From NCBI RefSeq assembly GCF_004006235.1, contig NZ_CP034753.1, positions 1,302,001 through 1,366,000 on the forward strand: a stretch of DNA of 64,000 nt, written 5' to 3'. The position numbers and the translations under genes are program-made. Shown in pieces: positions 25,448-34,354 of the stretch (position 1 is the stretch's first letter; each line of letters begins with the position of its first letter). Under the pieces are notes generated by a model. The model saw only the letters and a program-made list of their open reading frames with translations, did no database searches and was not told where the DNA came from. The DNA is from Agromyces sp. LHK192. GTDB taxonomy: Bacteria; Actinomycetota; Actinomycetes; Actinomycetales; Microbacteriaceae.

Positions 25448-26748
25448 GAGGCGTGTCCTTCCAGGAGGGTCTCGGCCGCGGCATCCGCCAGCTGGCCGTC
25501 GTCGATGGCGTGGCCCATGCGCCGCGCCTTGGTGGCCAGGTAGGCCCGGTTCACGGCGCCGACGCCGACCACGAGCGGCACGCGCTCGGCGACCGCGATC
25601 CCGTGCGCCTCGAGTTGGTGCACCTTCTCGGGATTGTTCGTGAGCAGCCGCACGCGATCGATGCCCAGGTCGGCGAGGATCGCGCTCGCCGCCGAGTAGT
25701 CGCGGGCGTCGATGGGGAGCCCGAGCGCGAGGTTCGCGTCGAGCGTGTCGAGCCCGTCCTCCTGCAGCCGGTAGGCGCGGAGCTTGTTGATCAACCCGAT
25801 GCCGCGACCCTCATGCCCACGGAGGTATACGACGACGCCGCCCTCCTCGCGCACGGTCTCGAGCGCCGTGTCGAGCTGCGGTCCGCACTCGCACTTGAGC
25901 GAGCCGAACGCCTCCCCGGTCAGGCACTCCGAGTGCACCCGCACGAGCGGGGCAGTCGCTCCGGCCGCGGTGGGGTCGCCGGCGATCAGCGCCACGTGAT
26001 CCGCGCCGGTACGCCGATCGCGGTACGCGCGCACCCGGAACGAACCGTGCACGGTCGGCAGGTTCGTCTCCACCTCGAACACCACCGGCGACTCCTCCGG
26101 CACGACGGGCGCCTCGGACATGCCGATCGGGGCATCCGGTCGTTCGCGGTCGAGCCAGTCGACGAGGGCGGCGACCGTCGTGACCGGCAGTCCGTCGCGC
26201 TCGCCGAGCTCGATGAGCCCCGGAAGTCGCAACATCTCGCCGTCGTCGGCGACGAGCTCGCCGATCACGGCGACGGGGGAGAGCCCCGCGAGGAGCATCA
26301 GGTCGACGGCCGCTTCGGTGTGGCCCGCGCGCTCGCGGACGCCGCCGTCGACCGCGCGCAGCGGGATGATGTGGCCAGGGCGGATCAGACGATCGGGGGT
26401 CGCGGTCGGGTCCGCGAGCGTGCGCAGCGTGCGCGCCCGGTCGCTCGCCGAGATGCCGGTCGACACCCGGTCGGCGGCGTCCACCGACACCGTGTACGCG
26501 GTGCCGCGCCAGTCCTCGCTCCGCTCGACCATCGGGGGCAGTTCGAGCCGGTCGGCCAGGGCGGAAGGCATCGGTGCGCAGAGGTATCCGCTCGTATTGC
26601 GCACCATCCACGCGATCCACTCGCGGGTCGCGAACTCGGCCGCCAGGATCGCGTCGCCCTCGTTCTCGCGCGACTCGTCGTCGGCCACGATGACGGGCTT
26701 GCCGGCGCGCAGCGCCTCCAGCACCTCGGGGATCGTCGAGAGGCTCAT
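25444..26748 (-). CDS. ribBA: Bifunctional DHBP synthase/GTP cyclohydrolase II
   Basis: 434 residues. The N-terminal RibB half (about 1-205) converts ribulose-5-phosphate to the four-carbon precursor and shows [17 protein letters not shown] and [13 protein letters not shown]. The C-terminal RibA half opens GTP and has the zinc cysteines [20 protein letters not shown] and the [17 protein letters not shown] motif. A poorly conserved linker with Pro/Glu residues (about 210-230) joins them. Start and stop each overlap neighbours by four bases, so the rib genes are tightly coupled. Confidence 0.96.
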   Translation of the reverse strand: MSLSTIPEVLEALRAGKPVIVADDESRENEGDAILAAEFATREWIAWMVRNTSGYLCAPMPSALADRLELPPMVERSEDWRGTAYTVSVDAADRVSTGISASDRARTLRTLADPTATPDRLIRPGHIIPLRAVDGGVRERAGHTEAAVDLMLLAGLSPVAVIGELVADDGEMLRLPGLIELGERDGLPVTTVAALVDWLDRERPDAPIGMSEAPVVPEESPVVFEVETNLPTVHGSFRVRAYRDRRTGADHVALIAGDPTAAGATAPLVRVHSECLTGEAFGSLKCECGPQLDTALETVREEGGVVVYLRGHEGRGIGLINKLRAYRLQEDGLDTLDANLALGLPIDARDYSAASAILADLGIDRVRLLTNNPEKVHQLEAHGIAVAERVPLVVGVGAVNRAYLATKARRMGHAIDDGQLADAAAETLLEGHAS

Positions 26749-27410
26749 GCGAGGCTCCCCGCCTCGGCACCGACCGGTTCGGCGAGCGACGTGGGCAGCG
26801 TTCGATGCGCGTCGAACCGGAGCATCCGCGCGACCTGCCGCGCGATGATGTCGGTCTCGAGGTTCACGAGATCGCCGACCGCCCGCTCGCCGAGCGTCGT
26901 GGCCGCGAGCGTCTCGGGGATCAGCGAGACCTCGAACCAGGAGCCGTCGAGATCGTCGCCGACCGCGCTCACCGTCAGCGAGACGCCGTCGAGCGCGACC
27001 GAACCCTTGTCGACGACGAGCGGCGCGTGCGCCGCGTCGAGCGCGAACCGGATGACCCGCCAGGCCTCGCCGGGGCGGATCTCGAGCACGCGGGCGGTGC
27101 CGTCGATGTGGCCCTGCACGATGTGCCCGCCGATGCGGTCGCCGACCTTCGCGGCGCGCTCGAGGTTCACGGCGAGCCCGTCGCGGGCGGCGTCGAGCGT
27201 CGACATCGTCAGGGTCTGCGCCATCACGTCGGCGGTGAATGCCGTGTCGTCGAAGTCGACGACGGTCAGGCACACGCCCGAGACCGAGATGGAGTCGCCG
27301 TGGCGCACCCCCTCGACCGCGAGCGGTCCGTGCACGGTGATCCGGGCCGCGTCTGCGGTGTGCTCGACCGCCGTGATGCGGCCGAGCTCCTCGATGATGC
27401 CGGTGAACAT
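26745..27410 (-). CDS. ribE: Riboflavin synthase, alpha subunit
   Basis: 221 residues made of two homologous lumazine-binding domains, as expected: MFTGIIEELG, SVSGVCLTVVDFDD and AAKVGDRIGGHIVQGHIDG in the first, LVVDKGSVALDGVSLTVS and LERAVGDLVNLETD-like sequence in the second. It dismutates two lumazines into riboflavin. Coupled by overlap to ribBA; starts one base after the ribD stop. Confidence 0.95.
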   Translation of the reverse strand: MFTGIIEELGRITAVEHTADAARITVHGPLAVEGVRHGDSISVSGVCLTVVDFDDTAFTADVMAQTLTMSTLDAARDGLAVNLERAAKVGDRIGGHIVQGHIDGTARVLEIRPGEAWRVIRFALDAAHAPLVVDKGSVALDGVSLTVSAVGDDLDGSWFEVSLIPETLAATTLGERAVGDLVNLETDIIARQVARMLRFDAHRTLPTSLAEPVGAEAGSLA

Positions 27411-27411
27411 G

Positions 27412-28563
27412 TCAGTTCCCTTCGATGGTGGCGCCGGATGCGGCGCCGGACGTGGCGCCGGGGGCGCCGGGGGCGGCGCCGGACCCGGCGCGCGATGCTG
27501 GGAGGGGGTGGGCGGCGAGGCGGTGGCTCTCGACCGGGTGGGCGACGACGAGCAGGTCGTCGCCGAGGTGCTCCACGGCGCCGAATCGGAGTCGGCGCGC
27601 GTCGGCGATCGTCGCGATGCCGAGGTCGCCGACCGCGAGCCGCGGTCCGCCGAGCAGCGCCGGTGCGAGGTAGACGAGGAGTTCGTCGACGAACCCGGCC
27701 GCGAGGAACGCGCTCGCGAGCGTCGGGCCGCCCTCGACGAACAGCGAGCGGATGCCCCGCGCCGAGAGCTCGGCGAGATCGGCCGACAGGTCGCCGCCGT
27801 CGAGCCGGATCGGCTCGTGCGGGTGACGCAGGACCCGCGAGTCGGCGGGGATCGGGCGTCGCCCGAATACGACCGGGATCGGCTGCGCCGCGGTGGGACC
27901 GCCGTCGGCCGTGCGGGCGGTGAGGGCGGGATCATCGGCCAGCACGGTGCCCGTTCCCACCGCGATCGCGTCGGCGTCGGCACGTCGGCGGTGCACGTCG
28001 GCGCGGGCCTCGGGACCGGTGATCCACTGCGAGGTGCCGTCTGCAGCAGCCGCCCGCCCGTCGAGTGTTGCGGCCCACTTGACCGTGATGCGCGGGCGAC
28101 CGGTGCGGGCGACGAAGAGCCAGTCGGCGAGGAACGCCTCGACCTCGTCGGCCAGCACGCCGGCAGCGACGTCCACGCCGGCCGCGCGCAGCCGTTCGGC
28201 GCCGCCCGACGAACGGGTGCCCGGATCGGCGACCGCGTACACGACCCGGCCGACTCCGGCTGCGATCAGGGCCTCAGAGCAGGGGCCGGTCAGCCCGGTG
28301 TGGTTGCACGGCTCGAGGGTGACGATCGCCGTCGCGCCGCGCGCCGCGCCGGCTGCGAGCCTGGAGAGCGCGTCGACCTCGGCGTGGGCCGTGCCGGCAC
28401 CGCGATGCCAGCCCTCGGCGATGACCTCGCCGTCGGCGGAACGGATGACGCAGCCGACGCGCGGGTTGACGCCGGTCGCGGGTCCGCGGGCGGCGAGTTC
28501 GATCGCGCGTCGCATCGACAGCACGTCGGCGTCCGCCGTCGCATCGATCGTGTTCGTCGTCAT
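27412..28563 (-). CDS. ribD: Bifunctional deaminase/reductase RibD
   Basis: 383 residues. The N-terminal pyrimidine deaminase has the zinc residues HAEVDAL and PCNHTGLTGPC (about residues 47-90); the C-terminal NADPH reductase has VKWAATLDGRAAAADGTSQW, DAIAVGTGTVLADDP and LFVEGGPTLASAFL. The last 28 residues are a low-complexity Ala/Gly/Ser/Pro tail absent from typical RibD. First gene of ribD-ribE-ribBA-ribH, controlled by the FMN riboswitch just upstream. AGGA lies eight bases before the ATG. Confidence 0.95.
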   Translation of the reverse strand: MTTNTIDATADADVLSMRRAIELAARGPATGVNPRVGCVIRSADGEVIAEGWHRGAGTAHAEVDALSRLAAGAARGATAIVTLEPCNHTGLTGPCSEALIAAGVGRVVYAVADPGTRSSGGAERLRAAGVDVAAGVLADEVEAFLADWLFVARTGRPRITVKWAATLDGRAAAADGTSQWITGPEARADVHRRRADADAIAVGTGTVLADDPALTARTADGGPTAAQPIPVVFGRRPIPADSRVLRHPHEPIRLDGGDLSADLAELSARGIRSLFVEGGPTLASAFLAAGFVDELLVYLAPALLGGPRLAVGDLGIATIADARRLRFGAVEHLGDDLLVVAHPVESHRLAAHPLPASRAGSGAAPGAPGATSGAASGATIEGN

Positions 28564-28635
28564 CCCGGTCCTGCTCTCAGGCTCCGGGGGTGCGCCGGCG
28601 GATGCCGGACATCGGCGGCGCGCAGCACCGCCGAC
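28564..28635 (-). promoter_or_regulatory. rib leader expression-platform region
   Basis: Between the aptamer and ribD. A 7-base-pair hairpin (28612-28618 with 28628-28634, GC-rich) directly follows the aptamer, and the ribosome site AGGA lies close to the ATG. There is no U-tract, so control by ribosome-site masking rather than termination is likely (inference). Confidence 0.4.
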
Positions 28636-28775
28636 ACGTGCGCCTCCCATCCGGACTTTCACCGTCGGTACCGGAATTCCACCGGTTCAACCGTTCGGGC
28701 GGGCCTTTCGGCACGCTCTCCCGGCTCGCGGACTGTCACCGCCGGCTCGGATTTTCACCGACCCCGGAGCACGTT
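28636..28775 (-). ncRNA. FMN riboswitch (RFN element)
   Basis: Minus-strand RNA shows the conserved RFN blocks in order: CGGGGTCGGTGAAAATCCG, GCCGGCGGTGACAGTCCGC, GAGAGCGTGCCGAAAGGC, GGTGGAATTCCGG, ACCGACGGTGAAAGTCCGG and ATGGGAGG. The P1 strands ACGTGC and GCACGT close it. FMN binding turns off riboflavin genes. It lies 73 bases upstream of ribD. Confidence 0.97.
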
Positions 28776-28783
28776 CAGTGTCG

Positions 28784-28789
28784 ATTCTA
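28784..28789 (-). promoter_or_regulatory. -10 box of the rib operon
   Basis: TAGAAT on the minus strand, placing transcription start at about 28777, right at the first base of the FMN aptamer. No good -35 at the right spacing was seen. From 28790 to 28891 I see nothing further. Confidence 0.5.
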
Positions 28790-28891
28790 GGTCAACGTCG
28801 GAGCGGCCCGGGTATTCCCCGTCACCCGACCGTCACGAATCGCCCCGGCCGCGGCCCGGTCATCGCGTGGCCGCGCGCCGACGCGAACCCG

Positions 28892-30097
28892 TCACCTGCA
28901 CCCGCGCGAGGCGTCGATCTGCGCATCGCTCGGCCGGCCGTAGGCCTCGATGCCGGCGCCCGGCAGGTCATGTCCCATGCCGATCGCCCACGCCGTCGCC
29001 CACATCTCGTGGTCGCGGTCGAACGGTGCGTCCGCGAAGATCACGGCGCAGGTCGCCCGGAGCACCTGCGTGTGGCCGACCTCGTGGACGACGAGCGCGC
29101 GGGCGTTCGGGTCCGGCCAGTTGTCGGCGACCGACTCGGAGAGGGTGATCAGCGCCCAGTCGTCGCCGGCCTCGTCGAACTGCGCGGTGCCGGCGATCCA
29201 GTTGTCGCTCGTCACCCCGGCGACCTCGTACGCCCAGGCGAAGTCGAGCGGGATCCCCGCGGCGAGCGACCGGGCGTAGGCCTCGATCTCGGCGCGCACC
29301 GCGTAGCCGGGCTCGGCCTTGCGCGCCTCCTCGGCGGCGTGCGAGGCGCGCAGCGTGTCGACCTGGGCGGCGACGTCCTCGAACAGCGCCGTGGTCGGCG
29401 GAGTACCCGTGCGGTCGACGGCTTCGACGGCGTGCTCGAGGTCGAGCCGCGATCGGTTGGTCGCGGACGGGTTCGCGGCGATCTCCTCGCCGGCGCGGAC
29501 GACGGCGCCGGCAGCGGCCTCGTGCACCGCGGCGTCCATGTCGTCGCGCACCGCGCGAAGGTCCGCGGCGACCCCGTCGCGATCCGCCGCGGCGGCGATC
29601 CGGGCGGGTGCCAGGTCGTGCAGGTCGCCGATGGCCGCGTACCGGTCCCAGACGGGCACGAACCAGGGGAGGGCCGCCACCGGGCCGGCGGCGTCGGGGG
29701 CGAGCCGGCCGACGCTCGGCGAACCGTCGCCGGGTTCGATCGCGGCAGCGGTCCGCAACTCGTCGAGCCGGGCCTGGAACGTCGCGAGCGGGGCGTCCCC
29801 GATGAGGTCGGCGGTCAGCACGTCCTGCAACGGGTCGGTGCGGCCGAGGAGTTCGTCGGTGTACCGCACCTCGTCGGCCTCGGCGCGCGCGGCCTCGTCG
29901 TGCCGCTCGTCGGCGGCCTCCCAGACCGACCAGGCGAGTTCGTGCAGGTTGCGCGCGACCGCATCGGTCGTGAGCACGCCCGCGGTCGCGAAGCCCGCCG
30001 TGACGACGACGGCGAATGCGCCGAGGCTCCAGAAGAGGCCGGTGCGCCGCTTCGCCGTGCTCGCCGTGCTCACCTCGGCGGGGGCATCCGTGCTCAT
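28892..30097 (-). CDS. Membrane-anchored protein with an HExxH motif
   Basis: 401 residues. Residues 1-18 are cytoplasmic, a single hydrophobic segment spans about 20-42 (GLFWSLGAFAVVVTAGFATAGVL), and the rest should be extracytoplasmic. Near residue 340 it has LVVHEVGHTQVL, the HExxH zinc-peptidase signature, within a context of ATCAVIFADAPFDRDHEMWATAWAIG; the downstream Glu and His residues could be the third ligand. The middle is helical and charged. I do not recognise the family; a secreted-side metallopeptidase is inference. Its ATG overlaps the HAD gene stop by four bases. Confidence 0.7.
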   Translation of the reverse strand: MSTDAPAEVSTASTAKRRTGLFWSLGAFAVVVTAGFATAGVLTTDAVARNLHELAWSVWEAADERHDEAARAEADEVRYTDELLGRTDPLQDVLTADLIGDAPLATFQARLDELRTAAAIEPGDGSPSVGRLAPDAAGPVAALPWFVPVWDRYAAIGDLHDLAPARIAAAADRDGVAADLRAVRDDMDAAVHEAAAGAVVRAGEEIAANPSATNRSRLDLEHAVEAVDRTGTPPTTALFEDVAAQVDTLRASHAAEEARKAEPGYAVRAEIEAYARSLAAGIPLDFAWAYEVAGVTSDNWIAGTAQFDEAGDDWALITLSESVADNWPDPNARALVVHEVGHTQVLRATCAVIFADAPFDRDHEMWATAWAIGMGHDLPGAGIEAYGRPSDAQIDASRGCR

Positions 30098-30900
30098 CCG
30101 AAGTTCCGGTCGTCGGGGGCGGACGGACCGGACGGCGCCGCCCGGCCGCTCTGCGACGCCCGGCCGCTCGAGCCTCGGTCGAGCACGTCGGCGAGCGCGG
30201 CCAGCCCGATGATCTCGACGACCCCGGATGCCTCGGCATCCGCCCGATCGTCGGCCGACGGCGGCGCGTCGTGCCGGTTGAGCCACACGCCGACCAGTCC
30301 CGCCCGTGCCGCGCCGATCGCGTCGGTGCGGAGCCGGTCGCCGACGTACGCCGCATCGTCCGGGGCGACCCCGAGCCCGTCGCACGCGTGCCGGAAGATG
30401 CGCGGGTCGGGCTTCACGATCCCGAGGGCTCCCGAGGCGACGACGCCGTCCAGCAGGCCGGTGAGCCCGACCCGGTCGAGCTTCCGCTGCTGGAACGCGG
30501 GGTCGCCGTTCGTGATCACCCCGATGCGCACGTCGGGTCGCCGGGCGCGGAGGTCGGCGAGGCAGGGCAGTGCGTCGTCGTGCAGCGTCCAGGCGGCCCG
30601 GTAGTGCTCGAAGTACGCGGTGAACCATTCACCCGCCTCGTCGTCGCCGAGGGTGACGCCGTGCATCGCCGCGAAGTCTCGAGCGCGCGCACGCCGCTGC
30701 CCCTCGAACTCGAGCTCGCCCGCGAGGTACCGGTGGTAGTGGAACTCCTCGAGCCGGTGCCACTCGGCGTCCGCGGCAGCGGGATCGGTGGGAACGATGC
30801 CGATCTCGGCGAGGTAGGTCCGGATGCCGGTGGTCACGGCGCCGCGGTGCGCGAACAGGGTGTCGTCGAGGTCGAACAGCACCGCGGCGGGCAGCGGCAC
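30094..30900 (-). CDS. HAD-superfamily hydrolase
   Basis: 268 residues from GTG 30900, 11 bases after the trpS stop. All four HAD motifs are present: nucleophile LFDLDDTLF (motif I), ITNGDPAFQ (II), the KPDPRIF lysine (III) and YVGDRLRTDAIGA (IV). The C1-type cap follows motif I (EFHYHRYLAGELEFEGQR). It resembles YjjG/haloacid-dehalogenase-type nucleotidases and phosphatases; the substrate is open. The last 30 residues are Ser/Gly/Pro-rich. Coupled to trpS and the HExxH protein. Confidence 0.85.
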   Translation of the reverse strand: MPLPAAVLFDLDDTLFAHRGAVTTGIRTYLAEIGIVPTDPAAADAEWHRLEEFHYHRYLAGELEFEGQRRARARDFAAMHGVTLGDDEAGEWFTAYFEHYRAAWTLHDDALPCLADLRARRPDVRIGVITNGDPAFQQRKLDRVGLTGLLDGVVASGALGIVKPDPRIFRHACDGLGVAPDDAAYVGDRLRTDAIGAARAGLVGVWLNRHDAPPSADDRADAEASGVVEIIGLAALADVLDRGSSGRASQSGRAAPSGPSAPDDRNFG

Positions 30901-30911
30901 GGCGTGCCCCG

Positions 30912-32834
<1,923 letters not shown>

Positions 32835-34118
32835 CTACGGGAGCGGTCCGACATCCTTCTGCCGGGAGCCGGCCGACGACCACGGCGCCTGCGGTCGGGG
32901 CGGAGCCTCCGGCGGCGAGGCCTCGAGTTCCGCGAGCTCGGCCTCGGCGCGGTCGAGTGCACGGCGCGCGGAGAGTCGACCGAACCACCCCGCGCCTTCG
33001 AGCTCCTCGCGTGACATCCGCACCTTGACCTGCGCCGCGGTGACGAGCGCGGCGTGCTCCTGCTGACGACGCTCGAACTCCAGCTGCTCGGCCGTCACCG
33101 AGCGGAGCGACTCGTTGCGATCGGATGCCTCGACGGCGACCCAGCACGCCGCGACCAGGATCACGATGCTCGTGACCCGGAACCACAGCAGGAGCCCGAT
33201 GAAGACGGCGAAGGTCGTCAGCAGCGGGTTCGAGCTGGTGAACGCGAGCACGACCGAGCTGAACAGCTGGATCACGGTGAGCCCGCCCGAGCCGAGCAGC
33301 GACCCGGCCCACATCCTGCGCCAGGGCATCGCCGCACCCGACAGGAACCGGAACAGGGCCGCGAGCGCGAGCGTGTCGATGGCGAACACCACGATGAACG
33401 CGCCGGTCTGGACGAAGAAGGTGCTCGTCCGCGACTCGAGGTCCCAGCCGAGCAGGCCCAGCCCCCAGTCGATGAAGCTCGTCGTGATGATCGACAGCAC
33501 GGTCGCCACGAACAGGGTGAGGCCGAACGCCAGGGCCGCGACGAAGTCGCGGGCCTTCAGGAGCGTGTACGACCGGGTGTCCTTCGGGAGCCCGAACATG
33601 CTCCGCACGGCGATCCTCGCGTACGTCACGAATCCGATCGCCGTCCAGATGAAGCTGCCCAGGGCGATCGCGCCCGTCCAGCCGACCACTCCCGTGCTGT
33701 TCTCGGCGATCTGGGTGAGGGCGTCCTCGGTGACGACGCCGTCGGGCCCGATGAGGCCCGGCGCGAGCGTGTTCACGAGCCTGACGAAGGCGTCCATCAG
33801 GTCGGGGGAGTTGATGAGCCAGAGCCCGGCGATCGCGAACACGACGTAGATGCCGGCGAACACCGCGAACAGCGACTGGTAGCTCATGCCCGACGAGAGG
33901 ATGAAGCCGTTCTGCGCGAGGAAGTGCCGCCACACCCGCACCGGGAAGAGCGCCATCGTGCGCTGCGTGAGCTTCGTCACCTGCTGGATCTGCGGGTCGA
34001 ACCGCTCCCGGAGGTCCTGTCCTGTGGAGGTCAGCCGCTCGGCCTGGGTCTCGCGGTCGTCGTCGGCGGGCGCGCCCGCGCGCGCCTCCTCACCGCCCCC
34101 CGGCGTGCGATCACCCAC
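32835..34118 (-). CDS. YihY/BrkB-family inner membrane protein
   Basis: 427 residues from GTG 34118; this start is favoured over GTG 34124 because TATCGT (34125-34130) ends six bases upstream. Six hydrophobic segments lie at about 75-340, with the family region beginning LFPVRVWRHFLAQNGFILSSGMSYQSLFAVFAGIY-type sequence. The cytoplasmic C-terminal 90 residues are charged and helical, ending Pro-rich. YihY proteins were once called RNase BN, wrongly; their role, perhaps as transporters or envelope proteins, is unsettled. Divergent from the surface-protein gene. Confidence 0.88.
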   Translation of the reverse strand: MGDRTPGGGEEARAGAPADDDRETQAERLTSTGQDLRERFDPQIQQVTKLTQRTMALFPVRVWRHFLAQNGFILSSGMSYQSLFAVFAGIYVVFAIAGLWLINSPDLMDAFVRLVNTLAPGLIGPDGVVTEDALTQIAENSTGVVGWTGAIALGSFIWTAIGFVTYARIAVRSMFGLPKDTRSYTLLKARDFVAALAFGLTLFVATVLSIITTSFIDWGLGLLGWDLESRTSTFFVQTGAFIVVFAIDTLALAALFRFLSGAAMPWRRMWAGSLLGSGGLTVIQLFSSVVLAFTSSNPLLTTFAVFIGLLLWFRVTSIVILVAACWVAVEASDRNESLRSVTAEQLEFERRQQEHAALVTAAQVKVRMSREELEGAGWFGRLSARRALDRAEAELAELEASPPEAPPRPQAPWSSAGSRQKDVGPLP

Positions 34119-34354
34119 ACGCACACGATAGCGAGGCGGGCGCGGCGGCGAGGGAAGCCGGCGTGATCATCGGGTCGGAGGCCCTCACGGAGCTGCGAAA
34201 CGGAGCGTCCAATCTCGAAAAGTCAGGCAATCACGGGGCAATGGCCCCAATTCGTGGGGAATTTCTTCAGGAAATCTTGGGTTTCGGATCGTTCGGTGGG
34301 ATCGTGGGAGGGCTGACCCGATTCGAGCCGGCTCCGACATCGACGGAGGCACTC

